Part shown: piece after piece, positions 24,436 through 32,324 of the stretch
Layout: the number at the start of each line of letters is the position of its first letter
Position numbering within the stretch: the first letter of the stretch is position 1
NCBI RefSeq assembly: GCF_030283205.1
Contig: NZ_JASNWF010000016.1
Span: 217,721 to 281,720, forward strand
Origin: Actinomadura opuntiae
GTDB taxonomy: Bacteria; Actinomycetota; Actinomycetes; Streptosporangiales; Streptosporangiaceae
DNA length: 64,000 bases
Reading direction: 5' to 3'
Notes under the pieces: model-generated
Database searches by the model: none
The model's input: only the letters and a program-made list of their open reading frames with translations
Told to the model about the DNA's origin: nothing
Translations under genes and position numbers: made by a program

Positions 24436-24544
24436 TCAATGCGGAATCGCTTCGGTAACGGAACGCGAGATTGCGTCTCTCACATAGCTGCGCGACCTCA
24501 TAGATTTATACATGTCCTCTTTGCTGGCACTGCATCCTATCGAC

Positions 24545-25660
24545 TTAGGGCTCATCATCTGACATTGCCTCGACTATTTCCTGGAAGGTCTCCTGAGTAA
24601 TGCGCGTTGCGTCGAGACCAAAAACGCGTCCACTTGCCAACTCTACATTTATGGTCTTCGAGTCTCGTGTTCTCGAATAATGCACTATCGGGCCCTCTTG
24701 TTCGACGAGCTCCCAAAAGCGTAGTTCTCCAGGCGACTTCGGCGTAGGACGGGCCTGTTGTACGGTCGAATCGCTCACTTTTACTCCAAGGTATCTTCGT
24801 GAGTAGAGAAGGAAAGTCTGAACATTAATGAGAAAAAATGGCATGCCGCTCTCTAATTTCATCTCTGCTACCAATTCTGGGCGAGGGCCGACCTTCTTGC
24901 CTAGGTCCTCGCGTACCCAGTCGGGCTTGCGGTCGTTCGTCACCAAGGTGACTGGCAACCTCCTACGGGCAGCTTCGTTCATTAGCTGACGCCAGATGAG
25001 ATAGTCTCCAATCGCCCGCTCGGGCTCCTTCTTGCGATCGGAGTAGCCGGGGGGAATTGTGTTTTCGATTCTGCGCTCACCTTCTAATCTGTGAGCCTTA
25101 AGATTGTCCAGCTCGGCGCCTACCTTGTCGGTTAGTACCCTCTCTAGAGAGTCGAGAATGGCGTCGCCCTTCACCGAGCTATCCACGCTCAGGCCAAACT
25201 TATAGTACTCGCAAGCCCGTCCGATGATGTCGCCATTGGCTTTGGAGATCATCATCTCTAGGCTCGACATTTGATTAACGCTGAAGCCGCGACGCTTGCC
25301 GAACTCTCGGAGGTTTCGACTGATGTCTTCAAATCTTTGCTTGAGTTCTTCTTTTAATTTTTCGTTGGCGGTTGAGCATTCCTTGATAATCGATAAGCGG
25401 CGTTCGAGGAACTCTTGGCCCACGCGGTTGGGAATCCAGAGTCGAGTCTCGAGGCTCTGGAGTGCTGCGAGGTACTGTTTGCGAGCTCGATTGTTGAGAC
25501 GGTAGACGTCGAGCAGGGCGTTAGTGTCGAAGGCGACTAGACCTTGAGTGATGAAGTGCTTGATCTCTTCATCATCGGGCGGAAAGTAGCCAGGGAATCT
25601 ATCTCGTAGGCCACCTGGGCTCTCAAGGTGATCTTCCTCGGAAGAGTCAGAGCTTTGCAC
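24545..25660 (-). CDS. PIN-like domain nuclease (PIN_8 type), horizontally acquired
   Basis: 371 residues from GTG at 25660. The PIN-like core has VAFDTNALLDVYRLN (first acidic residues, about 41-55), WIPNRVGQEFLERR, GDYLIWRQLM (acidic) and LPVTLVTNDRKPDWV (last acidic), matching the PIN-like PIN_8 group of predicted RNases. Helices between them are charged and coiled (EKLKEELKQRFEDISRNLRE). The C-terminal 100 residues are an extra domain. Base composition is much closer to balanced than any neighbour, with codons such as ATA, TTA and AGA, so it is foreign. Such genes occur in defence islands and mobile elements. The active-site residues look intact. Confidence 0.8.
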   Translation of the reverse strand: MQSSDSSEEDHLESPGGLRDRFPGYFPPDDEEIKHFITQGLVAFDTNALLDVYRLNNRARKQYLAALQSLETRLWIPNRVGQEFLERRLSIIKECSTANEKLKEELKQRFEDISRNLREFGKRRGFSVNQMSSLEMMISKANGDIIGRACEYYKFGLSVDSSVKGDAILDSLERVLTDKVGAELDNLKAHRLEGERRIENTIPPGYSDRKKEPERAIGDYLIWRQLMNEAARRRLPVTLVTNDRKPDWVREDLGKKVGPRPELVAEMKLESGMPFFLINVQTFLLYSRRYLGVKVSDSTVQQARPTPKSPGELRFWELVEQEGPIVHYSRTRDSKTINVELASGRVFGLDATRITQETFQEIVEAMSDDEP

Positions 25661-25987
25661 TCTCGAAGGCTAGCGAGTGTTGGGTCGTCGTACATCCGAT
25701 TTTGGTGGGTGTAACCCATATCGGTCGGGATGCGGAGCTGTCCCAGGGGAGTGATCGTTTTGGGGGCCTAGCCGGAGATCACGAGATCGGCAGGCGAGTG
25801 GCGCGCTCGGGCGCAGTGCCTTGTAGATGACTGGTCGTTTTGTGTGATTAATCCCTGTAAGGTTCTCGATGTCGCAAATATTGTACAATGTTCCATTTGG
25901 AAAAATTTGCGGCACGCTCCGCAGCGAGCATATGAAAGCCTCAGTCACAGCCCAGATAGGGACGGGTGTGACTGAGGCGCTCTGGGT
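25661..25987. promoter_or_regulatory. AT-richer gap with palindromes upstream of the PIN gene
   Basis: Holds the likely promoter of the PIN gene. At 25880-25889 ATTGTACAAT is a perfect palindrome nested within GCAAAT (25874-25879) and ATTTGC (25905-25910). No gene is supported here. It may be a regulator site or part of the acquired segment. Confidence 0.4.
25938..25978 (-). terminator. terminator of the DUF2637 unit
   Basis: Perfect 12-bp stem (25938-25949 with 25967-25978), 17-nt loop, followed on this strand by TTTC. It starts 10 nt after the DUF2637 frame ends. Confidence 0.65.
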
Positions 25988-26598
25988 TCATGTAGGCGAG
26001 GACTGCTCCAAGGTGGTATTGATCTGTCTGACCTTGCGGCGGTCGATGTTGTGCTTCTCGGCTAGGTAGCGCTGGGAGACGGGGCGGCCGGGGCCGTCCA
26101 GGCTTGCTAGGTACTCGGCGAGCACCGCTTGTTCTGGGGTCTGCCCCACCTCGGTGTGTGGTGGTTCGGGGTGCTCCGCTGTGGTGCGTTGCTCGTTCCG
26201 CTGTGGTGTGGTGTGGGTTGCGGCGCGCAGGTGAGGTTCATAAGGAGTTCGAACGAGCCCACGAGGGCGAGTGCCGGCCATGCGCTTACGAGGGCGCCTA
26301 TGACGCCGTGGGATGCGCCGTGCGCCACGTTGGCGCCTACCGTCGCCACGATGCCCACGGCGAGGCTCCACTTGGCTAGGGCCGGTGCTGGTTGCTTTCG
26401 GCGGCTTGCTTCGAGGAGGACCATGGACGCGGCCCAGATGAGGCCGTCCACTGTGAAGGGGACGAGGCGTGCGGTGGCGCCTGCTTCGCCGTGGGAACGG
26501 ACGAGTTCGTAGGCGTGGCGGTAGGAGATGATCGCGGCGACGCCGGCGACCGCGACCACGGCGAGGGCTGTTGTGATGCGGGTGAGGCGGTCAACCAC
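25988..26598 (-). pseudogene. DUF2637 (Spd-like) membrane protein gene, frameshifted
   Basis: The gene starts at GTG 26598 (after GAGGAG, overlapping the upstream stop by 8 nt). Four hydrophobic segments follow (ITTALAVVAVAGVAAIISY, LVPFTVDGLIWAASMVLL, WSLAVGIVATVGANVAHG, PALALVGSFELLMNL), typical of DUF2637 proteins of actinomycete integrative elements. After MNL the frame goes astray; the proper C-terminus (TPEQAVLAEYLASL...SQRYLAEKHNIDRRKVRQI, an HTH) continues in another frame to 25988. The break is near 26235 and equals 2 extra or 1 missing base. A sequencing error is the alternative. Confidence 0.75.
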
Positions 26599-26812
26599 GC
26601 GTCAGCTCCTCTCGGAGATCGATGACGCACGGGTCGTCTTCGCCGTGGGTGAGCGTGAGTTCGGGGAGCGTCAGGGCCGTGATGGCGCCGTTGCGGTCTA
26701 GGGGTGTTGGCCAGGTGGTGGCGTGCCAGGCGTTGCCCGTGCGGGTGGCCGTGGCTATGACCTCGCCGTTTGTGGTGGCGGTCATCTTGGATTCGGTGAT
26801 TTCTAGGGCCAT
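26591..26812 (-). CDS. small AICE transfer-region protein (intact copy)
   Basis: 73 residues from ATG at 26812, with GGAGG 10 nt upstream. The sequence (LEITESKMTATTNGEVIATA, WHATTWPTPLDRNGAI) matches small proteins found beside DUF2637/spd genes in Streptomyces integrative elements. It overlaps the DUF2637 start by 8 nt, forming one operon. Its exact role in transfer is unknown. Confidence 0.75.
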   Translation of the reverse strand: MALEITESKMTATTNGEVIATATRTGNAWHATTWPTPLDRNGAITALTLPELTLTHGEDDPCVIDLREELTRG

Positions 26813-26994
26813 GGGTTGGGCCTCCTCCCTGCTAAGGGGGAGGGAGCCAGGGGAGCCAATCTCGGGAGCCAACGTGGGTCGAGGTCGCTCGACTCGGGTC
26901 GACTGTGCCGGACGGTTCCCCTGGGCTCCCTTCCTTGTTTTTGCAGGTGAGCGGCTACCGGATCGACTTCCCCGGACGGTCCCGGATTGGCCCT

Positions 26995-27026
26995 GAATAA
27001 GGCTTGCTCAGTGGTTCCCTAAGTGA
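26995..27026. repeat. 32-bp direct repeat, right copy
   Basis: Pairs with 23829-23860 (31 of 32). The flanking 60 bases toward the gene side also match loosely (GATCGACTTCCCC shared), so the repeat belongs to a duplicated gene-plus-upstream module. Confidence 0.85.
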
Positions 27027-27166
27027 GGGTTAAGGGGGTTCTGGGTTGGGTGGGGGCGGCTTAGCGTTGGGCGTGTTCACATCGGAAGACGGCGGAGGTG
27101 CACAGGCGGAGAGCAGAGCGAACGTCGGCTGAGGTTCCGACTGAGGTTCCTGATTGAGACAGGTCC

Positions 27167-27213
27167 CTGGCCCGCACGGCCCCGTTACCCCGCTCTGGGG
27201 CCGTGCGGGCCAG
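27167..27213 (-). terminator. large hairpin after the TetR gene
   Basis: Perfect 17-bp stem (27167-27183 with 27197-27213) and 13-nt loop, beginning 11 nt past the TetR stop. No clear U tract. It also marks the right border of the element debris. Confidence 0.65.
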
Positions 27214-27223
27214 AGGCCTGTTC

Positions 27224-27784
27224 TCAGTCGCGGGGGAGGGCGCCCAGCAGGAGGAGGCGGAGGGCGTCGGCGGTGCCGGTGGCGGCGGTGTCGCCGGTGG
27301 CCAGGCGGCGGACGGCCAGGCCGTAGAGCATCGCGACGACCGCGGGGGCGTGGCGTTCGGCGTCGGGGATGCCGAGGGCGGTGAGGACGGCGGTGGCGAG
27401 CCGGTCGTAGGCCTCGACGGAGCGGGTGGAGGTGTCGCGGATGGCGGGGTCGCGGGCGGCGTGCAGGTGGAGTTCGAGGTTGGCGATCTGCTCGGGGCCG
27501 TGGGCGAACTCGACCACGGCCTTCTCGACCAGGTCGGCGGCGTCGACCGGGGCGATGCCGGATTCGCGGAGGCCCGCGGCGTAGGCGGCGATGCGGGCGA
27601 TCTCGGCGTCCACGAAGGCGCGCAGGGCCTCGCGGAGCAGTTCGTCCTGGCTGGGGAAGTGGTAGGTGAGGGAGCCGAGGGAGACGCCGGCCGACCTGGC
27701 GACGGCGCGGTTCGTCACGGCGCCGATGCCCTGCTCGCCGATCAGGCGGAGGGTGGCGTGGAGGATCTGGTCGCGGGCGCTCAT
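27224..27784 (-). CDS. TetR-family repressor next to the amidase
   Basis: 186 residues from ATG at 27784. HTH: ILHATLRLIGEQGIGAVTNRAVARSAGVSLGSLTYHFPSQDELLREAL, the standard TetR DNA-binding unit. The C-terminal domain is helical with an all-Ala/Leu end. It diverges from the amidase gene over a perfect 24-bp palindrome and most likely represses both itself and the amidase. Confidence 0.92.
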   Translation of the reverse strand: MSARDQILHATLRLIGEQGIGAVTNRAVARSAGVSLGSLTYHFPSQDELLREALRAFVDAEIARIAAYAAGLRESGIAPVDAADLVEKAVVEFAHGPEQIANLELHLHAARDPAIRDTSTRSVEAYDRLATAVLTALGIPDAERHAPAVVAMLYGLAVRRLATGDTAATGTADALRLLLLGALPRD

Positions 27785-27820
27785 CGCTGCACAGTCTTCC
27801 CTACGGGGCGGTGCGGACGC

Positions 27821-27844
27821 TATCGTTCGTTCGAACGAACGATA
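27821..27844. promoter_or_regulatory. perfect 24-bp palindromic TetR operator
   Basis: Half-sites TATCGTTCGTTC and GAACGAACGATA with no spacer, in the 74-nt gap between the divergent TetR and amidase genes. Confidence 0.85.
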
Positions 27845-27858
27845 CGCGGGAGGCGGGC

Positions 27859-29232
27859 GTGGAGCTGGGTCTGGCCGGTCAGGCGGACGCGCTGCGGAAG
27901 GGGGAGGTGTCCTCGGCCGAGCTGGTCGGGGCGTCGCTGGACAGCATCGCGCGGCAGGAGTCGCTGGGGGCCTTCCGGGTCGTGCGGGAGGCCGCGGTGG
28001 AGGAGGCGCGGCAGGCCGACAAGCGGCTGGCCGAAGGGGAGCGGCTGCCGCTGCTCGGGGTGCCCGTGGCAATCAAGGACGATACGGACATCGTGGGGGA
28101 GACCACCCCGTTCGCGGTGGCCGGCGACCATCGGCCGGCGACGCGGGACGGGGAGGTCGTGCGCAAGCTGCGGGCCGCCGGCGCGGTCATCGTGGGCAAG
28201 ACGACGACGTGCGAGATCGGGTTGTGGCCGTTCAGCGAGTCGCCGGAGTTCGGGGCCGCGCGCAATCCGTGGAACCCGGAGTACACGCCGGGCGGGTCCT
28301 CGGGCGGGTCGGCTGCGGCGGTCGCGGCGGGCATGGTCGCGGGGGCCGTGGGGTCCGACGGCGCGGGGTCGATCAGGATCCCGGCGGCGTGGACGGGGCT
28401 GGTCGGCATCAAGCCGCAGAGGGGGCGCGTTTCCGGTCATCCGCACACCGATCCTTTCAACGGGATCACCGTTTGGGGGCCATTGGCGAGAAGCGTCAAG
28501 GACGCGGCGTTGATGCTGGACGTGCTTTCGGGCAGCCATCCCGATGACGTTTACCAGGTGGGACGTCCCGTGCTGCCTTTCGTGGACGCGACGAGGCGGG
28601 AGCCCGGCAGGTTGCGCATCGCCGTTTCGTTCCGGACGGCGTTCGGGGTGAGCGGGAAACTCGACCCGCAGATCCGGGAGTCCGTCGAGCGGCTTTCGAG
28701 AAGGCTCACCGAGTTGGGGCACAAGGTCTTCCCGGCCGATCCCGATTACGGGCTGGTGGGTCTCGGGTTGATCCCGCGCGGGACGTCCGGGGTCGCGGAC
28801 TGGCTGGACGCGATGCCGAACCCGAGGCCGGAGGCGCGGACGGAGGTCGAGGCGCGGATCGGGCGGACGGTGGGCAAGCGGCTGCTTCCGCTGGCGAAGA
28901 GGCTGGACCCCTATTTCAGGAAGAAGGTCGGGCGCATCTTCCGGTTCGCCGATGTGGTGCTGACACCGACGACCGCGCAGCCGCCATTGAAGGTCGGGGC
29001 CTTCGACGGGGCCGGGTATCAGAAGACGCAGTCGGGCGTGGCCGCCGCGTGCCCGTATGCGTGGACGTGGAATGTGCTGGGCTGGCCCGGCGTGAACGTC
29101 CCCGCCGGATTCACCAAGAATGGACTGCCGATCGGGGCGCAGCTTCTCGGACATGACTCGGACGAGGCGACGCTGATCTCGCTGGCCGCGCAGCTCGAGG
29201 CCGTCGAGAGGTGGACGGAACGCCGTCCGTGA
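27859..29232 (+). CDS. amidase (amidase-signature family)
   Basis: 457 residues from GTG 27859, preceded by GGGAGGCGG. The catalytic triad of the family is visible: Lys in VPVAIKDDTD, cis-Ser in the Gly/Ser-rich TPGGSSGGSAAAVAAGMV, and nucleophile Ser in DGAGSIRIPAAWTGLVGIKP. Length is normal for the family. It hydrolyses a carboxylic amide in the cytosol; the subgroup includes 6-aminohexanoate-cyclic-dimer hydrolase-like enzymes, but the substrate is not determined. Controlled, by inference, by the adjacent TetR protein. Confidence 0.92.
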   Translation: MELGLAGQADALRKGEVSSAELVGASLDSIARQESLGAFRVVREAAVEEARQADKRLAEGERLPLLGVPVAIKDDTDIVGETTPFAVAGDHRPATRDGEVVRKLRAAGAVIVGKTTTCEIGLWPFSESPEFGAARNPWNPEYTPGGSSGGSAAAVAAGMVAGAVGSDGAGSIRIPAAWTGLVGIKPQRGRVSGHPHTDPFNGITVWGPLARSVKDAALMLDVLSGSHPDDVYQVGRPVLPFVDATRREPGRLRIAVSFRTAFGVSGKLDPQIRESVERLSRRLTELGHKVFPADPDYGLVGLGLIPRGTSGVADWLDAMPNPRPEARTEVEARIGRTVGKRLLPLAKRLDPYFRKKVGRIFRFADVVLTPTTAQPPLKVGAFDGAGYQKTQSGVAAACPYAWTWNVLGWPGVNVPAGFTKNGLPIGAQLLGHDSDEATLISLAAQLEAVERWTERRP

Positions 29233-29254
29233 GCGGGCTCGCGGTCCGGCGGCG

Positions 29255-30016
29255 TCAGTAGCCGCCGCCGGTCAGCAGGCCGCCGTCGACCTGGACCTCG
29301 CTGCCGGTGCAGTACGACGAGTCGTCCGACGCCAGGTAGACGACCAGGCCGGACACCTCCTTGGACTTGCCCATCCGGCCGAGGGGGAGCGCCTTCATGA
29401 GCGCGTCGGCGCTGTCGGCCTTGGCCGCGATGATGTCGTCCTGCATGAACAGGGGGGTGATGATGCCGCCGGGGTGGATGGAGTTGACGCGGATCCCGTA
29501 CCCGCCGAGCTCGCGCGCGGCGGACTTGGTGAGGCCGCGGACGCCGAACTTGCTGGCGCTGTAGGCGGCGAGACCGTCCGCGCCGACGAAGCCCTCGGTC
29601 GAGGAGACGTTGACGATCGAGCCGCCGCCGGCCGCGCGCATCGCGGGCGTCACCGACTTGATGCCGAGCCACTGGCCCATCAGGTTGACGTCGATGATCT
29701 GCCGGAACTCCTCCAGCGCCATGTCCTCGATGGTCTTGTGACGGAGGATGCCGGCGTTGTTCACCAGGACGTTCAGCGCCCCGAAGGCGGAGGTCGCGGT
29801 GCCGACGGCGTTCTGCCAGTCCTCGGGTGACGTCACGTCCATCCGGACGAACCGGGCGTCGTCCTCCAGTTCGGCGGCGAGCTTCGCGCCCTCCTCCTCC
29901 AGGACGTCGCCGAACACCACCTTCGCCCCTTCGGCGACGAAGCGCTTCACGTGGGCCTTGCCCATGCCCCGCGCACCACCGGTGATCAGCGCCACCTTGC
30001 CGTCAAGCTGCCCCAT
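29255..30016 (-). CDS. short-chain dehydrogenase/reductase
   Basis: 253 residues from ATG at 30016. Classical SDR: TGGARGMG (NAD(P) binding, 14-21), NNAG, catalytic Ser in VNVSSTEG and YxxxK in AYSASKFG, then HPGGIITPLF. An Asp after the second strand (FGDVL) suggests NAD rather than NADP. Resembles 3-alpha/3-beta-hydroxysteroid dehydrogenase-type SDRs. Its promoter carries an operator for the TetR gene just upstream. Confidence 0.9.
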   Translation of the reverse strand: MGQLDGKVALITGGARGMGKAHVKRFVAEGAKVVFGDVLEEEGAKLAAELEDDARFVRMDVTSPEDWQNAVGTATSAFGALNVLVNNAGILRHKTIEDMALEEFRQIIDVNLMGQWLGIKSVTPAMRAAGGGSIVNVSSTEGFVGADGLAAYSASKFGVRGLTKSAARELGGYGIRVNSIHPGGIITPLFMQDDIIAAKADSADALMKALPLGRMGKSKEVSGLVVYLASDDSSYCTGSEVQVDGGLLTGGGY

Positions 30017-30062
30017 CAACGCTCCTCGTTCCCAGCGGGCACCGCGACCGCGGCGTCCCACC

Positions 30063-30092
30063 AAACTAGCGAACGCTTGGTTCGGCGAACAA
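30063..30092 (-). promoter_or_regulatory. SDR promoter with embedded TetR operator
   Basis: On the minus strand: -35 TTGTTC (30092-30087), 18-nt spacer, -10 TAGTTT (30068-30063). The inverted repeat CGAAC-GCTTG-GTTCG (30070-30084) lies in the spacer, where a bound repressor would block polymerase. Confidence 0.6.
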
Positions 30093-30122
30093 GGCGGCCC
30101 CGTTCCCGAGGCCGCGCCGGCG

Positions 30123-30692
30123 TCAGCGCGTCCGCAGACCGTCGAACAGCAGCGCCAGCATCCGGTCGGCGTACCCGGCGGGATCGGGGGTGCGCTCGGC
30201 CGCGACGCCGATCGCGTTGGCCAGCCGCAGCAGGTCGCCCGCGTCGGCGTCCGCCCTGATCGCGCCCGCCTCCTGCGCCCGCTCCAGCAGACCGCCGAAC
30301 GCGGCGAGGATCGCGGCGGCGGCCGTGCCGAGCCGCGTCGCCGCCCACCGCGGCGCCATCGCCTCGATGATCACGGTCGAGGTGCCGCGCGGGGTCATGG
30401 CGCCGTCCAGGTAGCCGCGCAGCCAGCCGGCGAGCGCCGCCTCCGGGTCCGGCTCGTCCATGAGTTCGGCGGCGTGCGCGAGCAGCCGGTCGATCCGCTC
30501 GCGCAGCACCGCGTGCAGCAGGTCGTCGCGGGTGGGGAAGTGCCGATAGAGCGTCCCCGACCCGACGCCCGCGCGGCGGGCGATGTCGTCCAGGGACGCG
30601 CTCGTGCCGTGTTCCATGAAGGCCGCGCGGGCCGTGCTGATCAGTCGCTCGTAGTTGCGGCGGGCGTCGGCCCGCATCGGGCGCGGTTGCAT
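30123..30692 (-). CDS. TetR-family repressor upstream of the SDR gene
   Basis: 189 residues from ATG at 30692. HTH: LISTARAAFMEHGTSASLDDIARRAGVGSGTLYRHFPTRDDLLHAVL. C-terminal domain has the LLERAQEAGAIRADADAGDL pattern common in this TetR subgroup. It lies directly upstream of the SDR gene on the same strand, with an operator-bearing promoter between them. Confidence 0.92.
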   Translation of the reverse strand: MQPRPMRADARRNYERLISTARAAFMEHGTSASLDDIARRAGVGSGTLYRHFPTRDDLLHAVLRERIDRLLAHAAELMDEPDPEAALAGWLRGYLDGAMTPRGTSTVIIEAMAPRWAATRLGTAAAAILAAFGGLLERAQEAGAIRADADAGDLLRLANAIGVAAERTPDPAGYADRMLALLFDGLRTR

Positions 30693-30801
30693 GTGGCACC
30701 GTCCAGCGGTGGCGCGGACGGCCGGGCCCGGCCGCCGCCTGTTTCCCGAAAAGCCTGCCATCTCGCCGCCCGTACGTCGAGGAGGGCGGCGTCACGCGCC
30801 A

Positions 30802-31488
30802 TCAGGTTCCGAGCGCGTCGCGTGACAGCCGGTCCGCCCTGCGTGTCGTCTCCGGGAGGCGGTACTCGGGCGCGAGCGCGAGGACGTCGCGGCACGCCGA
30901 GTCGAGGTCGGCGCGGTGCCCGACCGACACGAACACCGGCTTGACGCCCTCGCGGGTCCGCAGCACCCGCCCGACCTCCTCGCCGCCGTCCGTCAGCGGG
31001 TTCGCGTCGCCGCGCCGCGCGCCCGGCGGGTCGTAGGTCCCGACGAACGCGGTCTTGCCCACGCCGATCGAGGGCAGGCCGGTCAGCACCCCGAGATGGC
31101 AGGCGAGCCCGAACCGGCGCGGATGCGCGAGCCCGAACCCGTCGCAGACGAGCAGGTCGGGGGTGGTCTCCAGGTTCCGGAGCGCGTCCAGCAGCGTCGG
31201 CAGCTCGCGGAAGGCGAACAGGCCGGGGACGTAGGGGAAGGCGGCCGTCCCGACGGCGACGGACTCCTCCACGACGGCGAGGGTCGCGGCGTCCAGCACG
31301 ACCACGGCGGCGGCCAGCCGGGTCCCGGTCCCGCCGCCGTCGCCCGCGTACGAGACGTCCAGCCCCGCGACCGTGCGCGGGCTCGCCGGGCCGGGGACGT
31401 CCAACTCCAGCAGCGGGCGCAGCCGGTCCTGGATCGCCACGGCCTCCTCCGGCGTGGACGGCCACGGGTGCAGGTCGCGTACCTCCAT
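30802..31488 (-). CDS. nfi: endonuclease V
   Basis: 228 residues from ATG at 31488, which lies 8 nt from a TAGCGT -10 box (31502-31497), so the mRNA may be leaderless. Family motifs: VAGLDVSY (catalytic Asp), FPYVPGLFAFRE (wedge region PYxPGxLxFRE), LLVCDGFGLAHPRRFGLACHLGV (acidic and His), IGVGKTAFVG. Endonuclease V cuts DNA (and RNA) one base 3' of deaminated adenine (inosine). All conserved acidic residues are present. Confidence 0.93.
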   Translation of the reverse strand: MEVRDLHPWPSTPEEAVAIQDRLRPLLELDVPGPASPRTVAGLDVSYAGDGGGTGTRLAAAVVVLDAATLAVVEESVAVGTAAFPYVPGLFAFRELPTLLDALRNLETTPDLLVCDGFGLAHPRRFGLACHLGVLTGLPSIGVGKTAFVGTYDPPGARRGDANPLTDGGEEVGRVLRTREGVKPVFVSVGHRADLDSACRDVLALAPEYRLPETTRRADRLSRDALGT

Positions 31489-31583
31489 GAACCGGCACGC
31501 TACCGCCCGGACCGGTCCATCACCCGGACGGCCCCGGCGGCTACGGTGACGGTGGCGGCGCGAGCGGCGGGGAAGGAGGCCGG

Positions 31584-32318
31584 ATGGACGGCATGGCACT
31601 CGACGGGCGCACCGCCGTCGTCACCGGCGGCGCCGGCGGCATCGGCCGGGCGATCTGCACGGACCTCGCCGCGCTCGGCGCCCGCGTCGTCGTCGCCGAC
31701 CTCGACCGCACCGCCGCCGAAGAGGTTGCGGACGGCATCGGCGGCACCGCCGCACACGTCGACCTCGCCGACCCCGCGTCCATCGACACGTTCACCGCCG
31801 GCACAGGGCCCGTGGACGTGCTCGTCCACAACGCGGGCGTCAGCATCGTCGAGCCGTTCACCGCCAGCGACCCCGCCGACTGGGACCTGATGTGGCGCGT
31901 CAACCTCCGCGCCCCGATGCAGCTGACCCGCGCCCTCCTCCCCGGGATGACCGAGCGCGGCTGGGGACGGCTCGTCTTCGTCTCCTCCGACGGCGCCCGC
32001 GCCGGATCCGGCGGCGAGGGCGCCTACGCGGCCACCAAGTCGGGACTGTTCGGGCTGGCCAAGACCCTCGCCCGCGAGGCTGCGGCCGGCGGCGTCACCT
32101 CCAACGTGGTCTGCCCCGGCCCGACGGACACGCCGATGGTCCGGGCGGTGTCCGACCGGCATCCGGACCTGCTCGGCAGGCTCGCCAAGCAGATCCCGCT
32201 GCGCCGCATCGGCCGCCCGGACGACGTCGCCGGCCTCATCGCGTTCCTATGTACCGACCGCGCCGGGTACATCACCGGCCAGACCATCTCGGTCAGCGGC
32301 GGCATCACCATGCAGTGA
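31584..32318 (+). CDS. short-chain dehydrogenase/reductase
   Basis: 244 residues from ATG 31584, 5 nt after GGAGGCC. SDR motifs: TGGAGGIG, VADLD (Asp for NAD), HNAGVS, VFVSSDG, YAATKSG (Tyr-Lys), CPGPTDTPM. Resembles 3-oxoacyl-ACP reductase/2-hydroxycyclohexanecarboxyl-CoA dehydrogenase-type SDRs. No pathway partner adjoins it. Convergent with the serine hydrolase gene. Confidence 0.9.
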   Translation: MDGMALDGRTAVVTGGAGGIGRAICTDLAALGARVVVADLDRTAAEEVADGIGGTAAHVDLADPASIDTFTAGTGPVDVLVHNAGVSIVEPFTASDPADWDLMWRVNLRAPMQLTRALLPGMTERGWGRLVFVSSDGARAGSGGEGAYAATKSGLFGLAKTLAREAAAGGVTSNVVCPGPTDTPMVRAVSDRHPDLLGRLAKQIPLRRIGRPDDVAGLIAFLCTDRAGYITGQTISVSGGITMQ

Positions 32319-32324
32319 CCGGGC

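Larger units (their letters stand above)
23640..27030. mobile_element. decayed integrative element (AICE-like) region
   Basis: Contains two copies of a small AICE transfer-region gene (decayed at 23646-23747, intact at 26591-26812), a frameshifted DUF2637 gene, an XRE regulator with an internal deletion, other gene fragments, a lower-GC PIN-like gene and a near-identical 32-bp direct repeat at 23829-23860 and 26995-27026. No integrase, Rep or TraB gene and no tRNA attachment site was found, so it is a remnant and its ends are approximate. Confidence 0.6.

Noticed and set aside
23640..27220. tRNA attachment site or integrase for the mobile region
   Set aside because: I looked for a tRNA-like cloverleaf 3' end and for tyrosine or serine recombinase motifs and saw none; the 32-bp repeat is tied to a gene leader, not to a tRNA.
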